Shown one piece after another: positions 1 to 9,511 of a stretch of DNA of 64,000 nucleotides. The stretch is from Cytophagales bacterium (GTDB lineage Bacteria > Bacteroidota > Bacteroidia > Cytophagales > Thermoflexibacteraceae), in assembly GCA_004294445.1 (NCBI GenBank), contig REAZ01000016.1, positions 1-64,000 of the forward strand, written 5' to 3'. The stretch's first letter is position 1. Each line of letters begins with the position of its first letter. Under the pieces are notes generated by a model that made no database searches, was not told where the DNA came from, and saw only the letters and a program-made list of their open reading frames with translations. The translations under genes and the position numbers were made by a program.

Positions 1-91
1 AGTAGATAGAAATCTATATAATGAGGGCTTATTTTTTATATACTACCCTGCCAAAACAAAAAATCTATCTGATTTTTTTAAACCATAATCA

Positions 92-119
92 TTGTTTTCC
101 TGTTTTATGGGTAGGTTTG
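92..119 (+). promoter_or_regulatory. Bacteroidota-type promoter for the flavin reductase gene
   Basis: A TTG at 92-94 is followed after 17 bases by TAGGTTTG at 112-119, an exact match to the Bacteroidota -7 consensus TAnnTTTG. The ATG lies 27 bases further on, giving a leader of about 20 bases. The spacing is at the short end of the usual range, so this is a pattern match only. Confidence 0.45.
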
Positions 120-146
120 CGTTAATAACTTAATTATAAAGTAAAA

Positions 147-734
147 ATGACATTAAAGATTAGTATTATTTCGACCTCACCAAGAGAAAATAGCAACTCA
201 CTCAAAGTAGCGAAACGTATAAAGAAAGTATTAGAAAATCAAGGTTTTGCAAATATAGCTTTAGCAGATTTTGAAAATTATGATATCCCTTTAGTAGGGC
301 AAGGAGAAATAAATAAAGAGCAACTTACTAATTTTCAAGAAAAGCTTATTAATACTTGGGCAAGTGGTGAGCTATTGTTTTTTATTGTTCCCGAATATAA
401 TTGGTTTACGAGTCCGCAACTCATCAATGCAGTTCACCAAATAGGCGGAGAACCTTTTAGCCATTTATTTGATAATAAAGTATTTGCATTTTGCGGGGTT
501 TCCTCTGGAAGGGGAGGAAGAATGCCTTCTATCGAAATGACAATGTTATTTAATAAAATTATCAGCTTTACAAATACATACTCAGTGATTTCTCCGAAGG
601 TATATGAATCACATGAAACAGGAAAGAATGTAGATGAGAATGGAAATTCTCTCGGTAACACTTTCTATGATAATTCGTTGGTACAATTTATAGATTATTC
701 TTTACGTATTGCCGAGAGATGGGTAGGGAATTAA
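147..734 (+). CDS. NADPH-dependent FMN reductase family protein
   Basis: A 195-residue flavodoxin-fold oxidoreductase that should use NAD(P)H to reduce a flavin or quinone in the cytoplasm. The N-terminal beta strand and phosphate-binding loop read ISIISTSPRENSNS. The PEYNWFTSPQLINAV segment corresponds to the PEYN-x-S-P-LKNAID signature of the family, and a glycine-rich SSGRGGR loop follows near residue 120. Length matches the family. It ends tail-to-tail with the minus-strand gamma-glutamyltransferase gene, the stop codons overlapping by four bases. A consensus promoter lies just upstream, so it is probably transcribed alone. The physiological substrate cannot be read from the sequence. Confidence 0.85.
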   Translation: MTLKISIISTSPRENSNSLKVAKRIKKVLENQGFANIALADFENYDIPLVGQGEINKEQLTNFQEKLINTWASGELLFFIVPEYNWFTSPQLINAVHQIGGEPFSHLFDNKVFAFCGVSSGRGGRMPSIEMTMLFNKIISFTNTYSVISPKVYESHETGKNVDENGNSLGNTFYDNSLVQFIDYSLRIAERWVGN

Positions 735-2434
735 TAGCCGAGAGCTGCTCCGTCAGAGCGAGTAAGGTCTGAAGCTCCTTCATACATACCATTAGGCAGG
801 CGTAGAATGGCATCTACTTTGCCAAGTCCTCCTATTTCATTGATGACGTGTCCCATGCTCTGTAGGCGAATTTTTACGCTATCTGCAATTGCTCCCTTCT
901 CCATTAAGATTAGGTCGGGTTGCCATTGATGGTGAAATCTTTTGGCATTTACAGCCTGTTGCATGGTCATTTGGTGTTCTATTACATTGATAATTACTTG
1001 ATATACAGTAGTAATAATAGTAGTGCCTCCGGGGGAACCTACTACCATAAATAAATCGTTGTTTTTTTCAACAATAGATGGGGTCATCGAACTAAGCATT
1101 CTTTTATTAGCTTCTATCGCATTTGCCTCGCCGCCCACAGCTCCAAACTGATTAGGTACACCTGCTTTTACACTAAAATCATCCATTTCGTTATTAAGAA
1201 GAAAACCGCCACCTTCTACCATTACTTTTGAACCAAAATTGCCATTTAGTGTAGTAGTGATTGAAAAGGCATTTCCCTCTTTATCTACTACTGAAAAGTG
1301 CGTGGTTTCAACACTTTCAATCGCTCTTACATTTCCTTCCTTTATGGCAGTAGAAGGAGTTTTTTGATTAGAATTGATGCTTTCATTGCGTTTTTTGTTG
1401 TAAGCGGGATTTAGCAACATTTCTACGGGTACTTTATAAAAATCTGGGTCGCCTAAGTGCGTAGCTCTATCTGCATATACACGCCTTTCTAACTCTGTCA
1501 TCGTATGAATAGTTTGAGAATTTAGGAATCCCCATTTCCTAAAAGGGTAATTTTCAGTGCCTTGCATTAGCTGAAGTAAGGCTATGCCTCCGCTTGAAGG
1601 TGGTGGCATAGAAATTATTTGATAGTCTTTCTTATAAGGTGTTTTTACTGGTGTTCGCCAAATAGCCTTATAGTTTGCCAAATCTTCCTTGGTAATAATG
1701 CCTTTTCCTTTTTCCATTTCTCTTACAAAAAGATCGGCAGTTTCTCCTTTATAAAATCCATCTCTGCCGTTATCCCTGATTCGCTCCAATACTTTGGCAA
1801 GTTCTTTATAAAAAACTATATCGCCTTCTTGCCAAGGTCTGTCTTCCCTGACCAAGTGTATTGGGTAGCGATTGGCTTTTTTGAAGCTTTCTTTGGTGCT
1901 ATTAAGTGATTCAGCCTCTCTTTTGGTGAGTTTGAAACCGTTATTTGCCAAATCAATGGCAGGCTGTATTAAATCTTTCCATGCTAACTTTCCTAATTTT
2001 TTGTGCATTTCAACCATAGCATCCACTGACCCCGGTACGCCGACAGCCAAGTGTCCGATTAAGCTCAAATCTTTGATAACATTGCCATCTTTGTCCAAAA
2101 ACATATCTCTATGTCCTTTTGATGGTGCTTTCTCTCTACCGTCTATACTCCCAATATCCCCATTATCAAGACGATAGACTACAAACGCACTTCCCGCAAT
2201 ATTACCTGCACGAGGATAGACTACCGATAGGGCAAAAAAAGTAGCAACAGTAGCATCTGCTGCATTCCCTCCTTTTTTCAAAATTTCTACTCCAACCTGC
2301 GAGGCAAGCGGGTGGGCAGAGGAAACTAAGCCATTTTTTGCTAATGTACCTCTATTTTCTAATTGTTTAGAAATGGGCTGGCAGGCAACTGCAAATACCA
2401 AGACCCAAGCGAATAATGTGTATTTTTTTAACAT
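731..2434 (-). CDS. ggt: Gamma-glutamyltransferase (lipoprotein)
   Basis: A 567-residue Ntn-hydrolase that cleaves gamma-glutamyl bonds of glutathione and transfers the glutamyl group. The precursor self-cleaves before a threonine: the TTHFSVVDKEGNA motif starts at Thr377, the predicted nucleophile of the small subunit, and the oxyanion-loop GSPGG follows. The N-terminus is a lipoprotein signal ending FAVACQ, so the enzyme should be anchored in the periplasm or outer membrane. I start it at the ATG at 2434; an in-frame TTG six codons upstream would put extra residues before the signal peptide. It converges on the flavin reductase gene. No partner transporter is adjacent. Confidence 0.93.
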   Translation of the reverse strand: MLKKYTLFAWVLVFAVACQPISKQLENRGTLAKNGLVSSAHPLASQVGVEILKKGGNAADATVATFFALSVVYPRAGNIAGSAFVVYRLDNGDIGSIDGREKAPSKGHRDMFLDKDGNVIKDLSLIGHLAVGVPGSVDAMVEMHKKLGKLAWKDLIQPAIDLANNGFKLTKREAESLNSTKESFKKANRYPIHLVREDRPWQEGDIVFYKELAKVLERIRDNGRDGFYKGETADLFVREMEKGKGIITKEDLANYKAIWRTPVKTPYKKDYQIISMPPPSSGGIALLQLMQGTENYPFRKWGFLNSQTIHTMTELERRVYADRATHLGDPDFYKVPVEMLLNPAYNKKRNESINSNQKTPSTAIKEGNVRAIESVETTHFSVVDKEGNAFSITTTLNGNFGSKVMVEGGGFLLNNEMDDFSVKAGVPNQFGAVGGEANAIEANKRMLSSMTPSIVEKNNDLFMVVGSPGGTTIITTVYQVIINVIEHQMTMQQAVNAKRFHHQWQPDLILMEKGAIADSVKIRLQSMGHVINEIGGLGKVDAILRLPNGMYEGASDLTRSDGAALGY

Positions 2435-2526
2435 AATTACAAGATATAACAAGATTTTGTATCTTAGATTTAAAAAGAATTAGCCTTAAATTTAGAAATA
2501 AATTACTAAAATCTATTCATTCCGTA

Positions 2527-4749
2527 CTAAAACTGCTTCAGATAAGATATTTTTCCAATCAAATGTTGGCTTTGTTGCCTTTCTGTAGTCTGAAAGCTAC
2601 GTTGGTTGAAGACTAAGTAAAGAAAAGAAAGAGGTTTAAACTCCCATGAGAATCTCATATTCCAGATTTCTCGATGCTGAGATGTATTGTATTGATAAAA
2701 GCCAATGAGTTGTAGTCTTGGATTGAGTGCCATTCTGCTCTCAATACCGATAAGTTTCACTGATTCACTCGTTTTATTTATGCCTATGTCGCTAAACCTG
2801 TTTTCTTCATAACTTACTGTAAAAGAAAGATGTGGGATTGGCGAAGTGCGTAGGTTAGCGGAAAGGGTGGTCAATTTCCCATCATAGTAACCTCCTCTTT
2901 CATAGTTTAAGAAGTAAGAAATTTTTTTAGAGGCATCACTCATTGCCATGAGTGCATAGCGCAAATAGTTGTAATCTCCTGCCTGAATATCAATATTTAA
3001 AGGGCTGAAAACATTATCTAAGCGTTGGAAAGTAGGCGTAATGAATAAGCCAAATGAGCCGCCATTTTGGAGGGCAATCCATACTGGGTTGATATTAATA
3101 TTAAATTCCTGCAATTTCCCTGTAGAAGCCTGCAAGTAAGTGTCGGAGAAAATACCCGGTTCGAGATTGCGTATCCATTTAGGTCGCCATTTAGGTCGCC
3201 AAATGGCAAAACCTCCAGTAGAGTTTGATATGACATTATGCCGAGCAACAAAACCCATTTCTGGAGTAAAATCTTTAGTAATGACGGTACTTGTTGACCA
3301 GCCCACAAACTGATTGCTATTATAAGAAAGCTGTGCATAGCCGCCAAATCCACTGCCTGTGTTGTTGGTAGAGTAGGTGCTAAGAGCCATTGCATTGAGA
3401 GAAATTTTTTGACTAAGCCTAAAAAAGCCATCAACAGCTCCTGTCCAATTGGTGTAGCCCGCCAAATTGGTGGTGGACTCTCTATTTTTCATGGTCATAA
3501 TGCCCCCAATCCTGTTTTGCTTGCCAATGTTGTGCGAATAGCGGGCTACGGCAAAGTTTACTGCTCCATTTTCCTCATTTCCTCTCTGTCGCATAAACAT
3601 ACCTCCGTAATTCCTTGTCAAAGAACGACTTACCCATCTTGCTCCTGCGTCCAAAGGAAGGGGATTACCGTTGTCATCTAAGCCAATAGTACGGCTAAAG
3701 AAGGGTTGAATACGCATAGAACCACCTACTAATCCGTCATCGGGAGCCAAGCCTACGGCAAAAAGACTTGCATTTTCTAAGAAAAACTGACGGCGTTCGG
3801 GGAAAAATACGGAAAAGCGAGTAACATTATTCACCTGCCTATCGGCATCTGCCTGCGCAAAATCTGTATTTACAGTCAAATCCAAGACTGTATTAGAATT
3901 GACTGCCCACTTAACTTCTCCGCCGATTTTTACATTTGTGTTTTTATCATAGCCAATATCGCTTCCGTTCAGTTTGTCGGAGGAGGCGAGTAAATAAGGC
4001 TGCACCCGCACGTTAGGCGAAGGCGGAGGCGGCTGTATGTCCTTGAGCAAACCTGCGTATTCCATTCTTAGGGGGCTAAAAGCACGCGGATAAGGCGACC
4101 AAGCCGCAGCTTCGTTGGTATAGCGGCGCGTTCGGAAAAAATTAATCCCCCAACTTTGTGCAGTTTTATCCGTCTTTGGGTAGCGCAGCGTGTGCCAAGG
4201 AATTGCTATTTCGGCTATCCAGCCCGCATCTGTGCGGCTTGTTCGCACGCGCCAAAGACCGTCCCAGTCAGTATCGTAGAGTAAATCGTCAAAAGAAAGT
4301 AAATCACTTTGCGAGCCATAAGGATTGGTCATAAAAGACATTGCATTGCGTTTGTCATTAAAAGGGTCGATGCAAAGACCGAAGAAGTCTTGAGAATCAT
4401 CATCAAAATCACGTCTCATGTCAGGGACACGAATACTTTTTTTCCCTAATGAATCCTTGCAAAAAGCAGCTACATACAGAAAATGTTTGTTGTAAAGCAT
4501 ACGAATTTCTGTATCATGATTTGCCTTCTCTCCTTGCAAAGGCTCTACCTGCACAAAATCTTTGGAAGGTTTGGCTAAATTCCATTCTACTTCCTCCAAC
4601 TTGCCGTCTATGTGCAGGTTTTTTTGTATTTCTATTGCATGAATTTCTCTCCTGTTGGAATCTGGCTGGAAAATATCTTGCCCAAAAGATGGAAAATAGA
4701 TAAAATATGAAACAACAAAAAATAAAACAAAACGTAAAGACAACGTCAT
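2527..4749 (-). CDS. DUF5916-type outer-membrane protein with CBM9-like N-terminal domain
   Basis: About 740 residues. A signal peptide ending YFPSFGQ is followed by a carbohydrate-binding family 9-like beta-sandwich (IDGKLEEVEWNLAKP, later GWIAEIAIPWHTLRYP), then a long region rich in alternating hydrophobic residues typical of a large beta-barrel (PERRQFFLENASLF is characteristic of DUF5916). The family is common in Bacteroidota and its function is unknown; a role in binding or importing a polymer is only a guess. The start at 4749 gives a clean signal peptide, while an upstream ATG at 4803 would add 18 residues before it. There is no SusCD partner, and neighbours are unrelated. Confidence 0.8.
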   Translation of the reverse strand: MTLSLRFVLFFVVSYFIYFPSFGQDIFQPDSNRREIHAIEIQKNLHIDGKLEEVEWNLAKPSKDFVQVEPLQGEKANHDTEIRMLYNKHFLYVAAFCKDSLGKKSIRVPDMRRDFDDDSQDFFGLCIDPFNDKRNAMSFMTNPYGSQSDLLSFDDLLYDTDWDGLWRVRTSRTDAGWIAEIAIPWHTLRYPKTDKTAQSWGINFFRTRRYTNEAAAWSPYPRAFSPLRMEYAGLLKDIQPPPPSPNVRVQPYLLASSDKLNGSDIGYDKNTNVKIGGEVKWAVNSNTVLDLTVNTDFAQADADRQVNNVTRFSVFFPERRQFFLENASLFAVGLAPDDGLVGGSMRIQPFFSRTIGLDDNGNPLPLDAGARWVSRSLTRNYGGMFMRQRGNEENGAVNFAVARYSHNIGKQNRIGGIMTMKNRESTTNLAGYTNWTGAVDGFFRLSQKISLNAMALSTYSTNNTGSGFGGYAQLSYNSNQFVGWSTSTVITKDFTPEMGFVARHNVISNSTGGFAIWRPKWRPKWIRNLEPGIFSDTYLQASTGKLQEFNININPVWIALQNGGSFGLFITPTFQRLDNVFSPLNIDIQAGDYNYLRYALMAMSDASKKISYFLNYERGGYYDGKLTTLSANLRTSPIPHLSFTVSYEENRFSDIGINKTSESVKLIGIESRMALNPRLQLIGFYQYNTSQHREIWNMRFSWEFKPLSFLYLVFNQRSFQTTERQQSQHLIGKISYLKQF

Positions 4750-4906
4750 CTTTGAAATAAAATTATGTAAATAAAAAAACAAGCTAAAAGTAGCTATAGT
4801 CATGCAAGTTAGCCTTGCTTATTGTGAAGGAATTATAGGAAATAGGCTGCAAAGATAAGTGTGAAATAGAAAATTTTATATATTTGTCCCAAAATTATTT
4901 GTACAA

Positions 4907-6208
4907 ATGAAATTAATTTGTTCGTTTTTACTTTTATCAATGTGTTGGCTGCCTCTGTTTGCCCAAGAAGAGCAACGTTGCGGTTTTTATTCTTCACCAG
5001 AAGAAAAGAAAAAGTATGCTTATTTCTTTGATTTTCAGGAAAAACTGAATCAGGAAATAGAAAAACGCAAAGAAACAACTGCTTTTGCACGTACCGAAGC
5101 GGATATTCTTACTATTCCTGTCATCGTTCATGTAATCCATAATGGCGAACCTGTGGGAACGGGTACTAATATTTCTGCTGCACAAATAAAAACACAAATA
5201 GATGTGTTAAATGAGGATTTTTCTAATAATAACCCCTATAAAAACCGCACAGTAGAGCAGTTTAAAAGTGTGGCAGACGATTCAGGAATCCGCTTCGTTT
5301 TGGCGAGCTTAGACCCCGATGGCAAAGTTTTGCCAGAAAGAGGTATTCATCGGGTGCGCTCTCCGAACGGGAAAAGAGTGTGGCTAAGTTCGGACGAATT
5401 TGACAGTGAAATAAAGCCCTCTACTATATGGGACGTAGCTAAATATTTGAATATTTGGACGATAGATAGCCTGCGGCTTGGGGGAAGTGTAGGGCTTGGC
5501 TATTCATCTTTCCCCAATCTGTCGGGATTGGAGGGTATCCCCCAAACAAATATTGGTAATAGCCGAACAGATGGTGTAGTGATTAGACATAACCGCTTTG
5601 GCTCGGCAGGAAAAATAGATGTACCACAATTACCTAAAACGGGGATTTATAGCTACGGCAGAACTACTACGCATGAGGTAGGGCATTTCTTCGGTTTGCT
5701 ACACCCCTTTGAGGGCTATAGCTGTGCGGTAGATGGTGATTTCTGCCCCGACACACCTTTTACTTCTACGGAAGCAAGCGGCTGTAATCTGTCGCAAGTG
5801 AGGTGCAACACGCTTAGTATGGTGCAAAACTATATGGACTATGCCAGAGATACCTGCATGACGCTTTTCACCAAAGACCAAATCAGACGCATGAGAACGG
5901 TACTCCAAGTAAGCCCAACACGATTAGCTCTTACGCAATCAAATGTAGTGAGTTCGGCAGATAAAATATTGAGTAACAAAGTTTTAATTTATCCAAACCC
6001 TGCTGATAGGCAGCTACGCATCACCGCACCCGATATGCAGCTAAAAAACTATCAGATTTATAACCTTAGCGGTCAGCAACTAACAAGTGAAAAATTTGAT
6101 GAATTTAGTGATGCCATAGATGTCAGTAGGCTTGGTAGTGGAATGTATCTTTTGCAAATAGAAACTAACAAAGGGATAGCAGTCAAGAAAATTATTATTC
6201 AACGATAA
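4907..6208 (+). CDS. Secreted M43-family zinc metalloprotease with T9SS sorting domain
   Basis: 433 residues: signal peptide ending LPLFAQ, a prodomain, then a pappalysin-like (M43) catalytic domain. The zinc site HEVGHFFGLLHPF has ligands His256, His260 and His266 with catalytic Glu257, and the Met-turn is in QNYMDYARDTCM. The last about 75 residues form a type A Por secretion C-terminal domain (YPNPADRQLRI, then GMYLLQIETNKG and KKIIIQR), so export through the type IX system and surface attachment or release are expected. A -7 box TATATTTG lies at 4879-4886 without an obvious -33 element. Likely role: extracellular protein degradation. Confidence 0.92.
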   Translation: MKLICSFLLLSMCWLPLFAQEEQRCGFYSSPEEKKKYAYFFDFQEKLNQEIEKRKETTAFARTEADILTIPVIVHVIHNGEPVGTGTNISAAQIKTQIDVLNEDFSNNNPYKNRTVEQFKSVADDSGIRFVLASLDPDGKVLPERGIHRVRSPNGKRVWLSSDEFDSEIKPSTIWDVAKYLNIWTIDSLRLGGSVGLGYSSFPNLSGLEGIPQTNIGNSRTDGVVIRHNRFGSAGKIDVPQLPKTGIYSYGRTTTHEVGHFFGLLHPFEGYSCAVDGDFCPDTPFTSTEASGCNLSQVRCNTLSMVQNYMDYARDTCMTLFTKDQIRRMRTVLQVSPTRLALTQSNVVSSADKILSNKVLIYPNPADRQLRITAPDMQLKNYQIYNLSGQQLTSEKFDEFSDAIDVSRLGSGMYLLQIETNKGIAVKKIIIQR

Positions 6209-6213
6209 AAAAA

Positions 6214-6239
6214 TAAGTGTAAGATTTTAAATACACTTA
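6214..6239. terminator. Hairpin between protease and glycosyltransferase genes
   Basis: A perfect 8-bp stem (TAAGTGTA with TACACTTA, 6214-6221 and 6232-6239) closes a 10-base loop six bases after the protease stop codon. There is no long T run after it on the plus strand, so termination efficiency is uncertain. Confidence 0.45.
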
Positions 6240-6251
6240 CTTCATATATTC

Positions 6252-7235
6252 ATGTCATTAAAAACAAATATCTCTATCATTGTTCCCGTTTACGAGGAGG
6301 AAGAATCTCTGCCCGAACTTTGCGACTGGATTGGGCGTGTAATTGCTCAAATGGAAAGTATCACCTACGAAATCATCATGGTAGATGACGGCAGTAGTGA
6401 TAATTCTTGGGAAGTAATCCAAGCATTGGCAAAGAATAACCCAAGCATCAAAGGTATTCGTTTTAATAGGAATTATGGCAAATCTGCGGCTTTGGATACA
6501 GGTTTTAAGGCGTGCAAAGGCGAAGTAGTGATTACGATGGATGCAGATTTGCAAGATAGCCCTGACGAAATTCCTGCACTTTATGAATTAATCAAATCTA
6601 AAAAATATGATTTGGTTTCGGGCTGGAAGCAGAAACGACATGACCCTCTCAATAAGACTATTCCGAGTAAAATTTTCAATGGTGTAGTACGCTACATGAC
6701 AAAAATCAAACTCAACGATTTTAACTGTGGTTTGAAGGCGTATAGCCATGATGTAGTCAAGAGCATAGAAGTTTACGGAGAAATGCACCGCTATATTCCT
6801 GTGATAGCAAAATGGGCTGGATTTAAGAAGATAGGTGAGAAAGTAGTAGCGCACCGCGCCCGCAAATACGGCGTAACTAAATTCGGTTGGACACGCATTA
6901 TTACTGGCTTTTTGGATTTATTGTCTATTATTTTTGTAGGGAAATTTAGGAAAAGCCCAATGCACTTTTTTGGTACGATGGGCGCACTTTCTTGGCTTAT
7001 TGGTGGGTTAATGACCGCTTGGATTATCATAGAAAAGCAAATTCAGTTGTATATTTTGAAAATGCCCTTCAAAGAAATCAGAGATATAGTAGAGCAACCG
7101 CTATTTTTTCTCGCTCTTACCCTACTCATTATGGGAACACAGCTATTTTTAGCGGGATTCCTCGGTGAGTTAATCTCTCGGAGTTCGTCAAGTCGGAATG
7201 ATTATTTGGTCAAAGAGAAACTGAATTTAGATTAA
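6252..7235 (+). CDS. Family 2 glycosyltransferase, polyprenyl-phosphate sugar transferase type
   Basis: 327 residues. The N-terminal GT-A domain has SIIVPVYEEEESLPEL, the nucleotide-binding VDDGSSDNS and the metal-binding DADLQDSPDEIP motif, as in DPM1, ArnC and GtrB enzymes that move a sugar from a nucleotide donor onto undecaprenyl phosphate. Two C-terminal transmembrane segments (roughly residues 240-262 and 280-305) anchor it in the inner membrane. The donor sugar cannot be predicted. It ends overlapping by four bases with the convergent gene at 7232-8197. No linked glycan cluster is visible, so it may serve lipid A or a general glycosylation pathway. Confidence 0.9.
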   Translation: MSLKTNISIIVPVYEEEESLPELCDWIGRVIAQMESITYEIIMVDDGSSDNSWEVIQALAKNNPSIKGIRFNRNYGKSAALDTGFKACKGEVVITMDADLQDSPDEIPALYELIKSKKYDLVSGWKQKRHDPLNKTIPSKIFNGVVRYMTKIKLNDFNCGLKAYSHDVVKSIEVYGEMHRYIPVIAKWAGFKKIGEKVVAHRARKYGVTKFGWTRIITGFLDLLSIIFVGKFRKSPMHFFGTMGALSWLIGGLMTAWIIIEKQIQLYILKMPFKEIRDIVEQPLFFLALTLLIMGTQLFLAGFLGELISRSSSSRNDYLVKEKLNLD

Positions 7236-8197
7236 AATTCATTACCGAAAAGTTGAGAGCCAAGAGGAGCATTGCCAAAATTAATATGTACACCTATATT
7301 GAAAAAAGGTGCAATAGGAGGAATATACGAACTTACGATTGTTTCGCCTTGAAATACTTTCAGACTGCGGAAGCCCGCTACTCCCGCCTGAGCAAATAAG
7401 CGTGCTTTGCTACCCGCATCATACCGCATAGAAAAGCCCAGACGCACATCTCTGTATTGCAGACTTGTTTTTTCTTTCAGTTGGGCGGGGGTAAGATTGC
7501 GCTCATTAACAGGGATAATGCCAGTGCGAAAAGTGGAAAAATCTGTGCGAAAAGATAACTGTAAGTTCTCATTTTTGCTGTAGATAAGTTCTGCATAAGC
7601 GGGCAAAATCATAGAAAATTTCCAATTATCCGAAAGTTTACGATTGATGCCAAAAAGCGGAATCGGAATGAATCTATCATAACTATAGGTGATGCCAATA
7701 CCATAAATATTATGTGTATTTAAGCCTTTCAACACTACTTTTGCTGCTGCACCTATGAAAAAAGGACTGATTTTATCAAAAGTTTCGGGCGACTCCACCA
7801 AGCCAATGTTTACGGTATAAAACCAAACACCATTCTTCATATCTGCCTGAATATGAGTAACTCCTACGGAAAAATTGTGTGCAAGTTTTTGGTAAGAAGT
7901 AAGCTGTGTCTGTAGAAATCTTGTGCCAAGATTAGCAGTAACAAAAGTCTGACTGCCTTTGATGTTAAACTCACTCAAACTTGCTTCTGCTTTGCCTTTT
8001 ACGGGAATAATCAGCGAGGTATTAAAGTGTAACATCCCAAAATTAATCGTATCCTGCACTTTTTGCTTGGGCATAAAAGAAGTATTGAAACGCATTCCCG
8101 GCTTAAAAAGCCAATTCAGACTCAAACTTTGCGCAACAATAGTGGTATTTAATAATAGTAACGTCAAAAACAAGCACAGAAAACAAATCTTTTTCAT
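7232..8197 (-). CDS. Outer-membrane beta-barrel protein of unknown function
   Basis: 321 residues with a clear signal peptide (MKKICFLCLFLTLLLL, cleavage after VAQ) and a body of alternating polar and hydrophobic residues with repeated aromatic girdle positions, ending with FGNEF. This is the appearance of an 8- to 12-strand outer-membrane barrel, like DUF6268-type proteins of Cytophagales. No catalytic motif is visible. It stands alone between convergent and divergent neighbours. Confidence 0.6.
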   Translation of the reverse strand: MKKICFLCLFLTLLLLNTTIVAQSLSLNWLFKPGMRFNTSFMPKQKVQDTINFGMLHFNTSLIIPVKGKAEASLSEFNIKGSQTFVTANLGTRFLQTQLTSYQKLAHNFSVGVTHIQADMKNGVWFYTVNIGLVESPETFDKISPFFIGAAAKVVLKGLNTHNIYGIGITYSYDRFIPIPLFGINRKLSDNWKFSMILPAYAELIYSKNENLQLSFRTDFSTFRTGIIPVNERNLTPAQLKEKTSLQYRDVRLGFSMRYDAGSKARLFAQAGVAGFRSLKVFQGETIVSSYIPPIAPFFNIGVHINFGNAPLGSQLFGNEF

Positions 8198-8288
8198 AGA
8201 CGTAGTTTTTTCTACAAACTTAAAAAAGATTTGGCATTAAATAGACATATTTTCAGATGGAAAATAATTCCATAGGCAAAATTCTACC

Positions 8289-8813
8289 CTACTCGGTATT
8301 TATTTTGCAACAAATGACTTCATAGATTTCCTTGTAGTCGCAAAAATGCAGGCGAGCATAATTTTCAAAAATTTCTAATGGTGTTTTTTGAATGTTTGGC
8401 AAAGGCAATATACCGTTCCACACCTTGATAGTTCCCTTATGAGATAAGTAGCTCAACCATATCATTAGGAAAGTTTGCAACTCTGATTTGGCTAAAGGGC
8501 TGGCAAAGAAGTCAATTTCTTTGTATCTCATTTTCTTATTATCTCTTTTGATGGTATTTTTTCTTTCCAATTCATCAAAACAAAAATCACAGATGCCGAC
8601 CTGAAAATTTTCGGAATTACTTTCTTTGCACAGCAAGCATCTTACCTCTCTGGACTCCAAAACAAACTCTCCCATACGCTCCCACATTTTGGGCAAATCT
8701 AAGTTTTTATGCAAAGGAAAACAATGACAAAAGTCATCTATTGCAAATGTTATGAAATAAATAAATAACATTAACGCCCAAACAAAAATGCACCCTGAGT
8801 GAATAAATTGCAA
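8289..8813 (-). CDS. Hypothetical protein with a four-cysteine zinc-ribbon-like motif
   Basis: Up to 174 residues. A CLLC-x(12)-CDFC arrangement in the first half looks like a zinc knuckle, followed by a mixed alpha region without recognisable family features. The start is doubtful: the first 42 residues are hydrophobic and cysteine-rich in a way unlike a normal signal peptide. A methionine at codon 43 (8687, MWERMGEFVLE) just before the zinc motif gives a cleaner soluble protein of 132 residues. Divergent from the phosphatase gene. I do not recognise a family. Confidence 0.5.
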   Translation of the reverse strand: MQFIHSGCIFVWALMLFIYFITFAIDDFCHCFPLHKNLDLPKMWERMGEFVLESREVRCLLCKESNSENFQVGICDFCFDELERKNTIKRDNKKMRYKEIDFFASPLAKSELQTFLMIWLSYLSHKGTIKVWNGILPLPNIQKTPLEIFENYARLHFCDYKEIYEVICCKINTE

Positions 8814-8898
8814 ACATAATTTGAGTAAATCAAATCATTTTTACAATTTTGCATACTTGAAAATAAAAGTAGTACATCAAAAAAAGCCAATTTGAGAT

Positions 8899-9420
8899 AT
8901 GATTAAAATCTTGTTTGTGTGCCTCGGTAATATCTGCCGCTCACCTTTGGCGGAGGGCATATTCAATAAACTATTGAATGAGAAAGAGTTGCAGTTAAAA
9001 ATTTCTTCAGATTCTGCGGGAACAGGAAACTATCATATTGGCGACAAACCCGACAAACGTTCTATCAAAGTTGCCAAACAAAATGGGATAGAACTTACCC
9101 ACAAAGGACGGCAAATTGGGCTGGCAGATTTTCAAAACTTTGACTATATACTTGCGATGGACAATGATAACTTTAAGAATATAAAGGCATTAGAGAAAAA
9201 AGCAAGAGATTTAGACCAAACCATCAAAGCAAAAATTTATCTTACCAGAGAGTTTGATAACCTATATGACGACGAAGTAGATGACTCAGAAAACGAAACA
9301 GCTTGGGACGTAGCTGACCCTTATCATGGCACAGAAGAGGATTTTCAAGAGTGTTATGATACGCTTGAACGTTGTTGTACAGAATTTTTGAAGTATCTGA
9401 TAAAGGCGCATAAATTGTAA
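8899..9420 (+). CDS. Low-molecular-weight protein-tyrosine phosphatase
   Basis: 173 residues. The P-loop VCLGNICRSPLAEGIF near the N-terminus gives the family signature CxxxxxRS, with nucleophile Cys8 and Arg14. The general-acid aspartate is in the DPYHGTEEDF segment near residue 140, and the TGNYHIGDKPDKRS region matches the family. It hydrolyses phosphotyrosine or small aryl phosphates in the cytoplasm. No tyrosine kinase (Wzc-type) is adjacent, so a capsule-related role is not supported locally. It is slightly longer than the usual 150-160 residues because of an acidic insertion around residues 115-130. Confidence 0.93.
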   Translation: MIKILFVCLGNICRSPLAEGIFNKLLNEKELQLKISSDSAGTGNYHIGDKPDKRSIKVAKQNGIELTHKGRQIGLADFQNFDYILAMDNDNFKNIKALEKKARDLDQTIKAKIYLTREFDNLYDDEVDDSENETAWDVADPYHGTEEDFQECYDTLERCCTEFLKYLIKAHKL

Positions 9421-9511
9421 TAATATTTGTTAATCTTGTTAAAAAAGGCAAACTAATTGTTTACATCTATACAGCTAAAGAAATAGAAAGTAAACTTTAT
9501 CAAAATTAAGC

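Noticed and set aside
8289..8813. Membrane protein based on the hydrophobic N-terminus
   Set aside because: The hydrophobic part contains charged residues and histidines and probably lies upstream of the true start near 8687.
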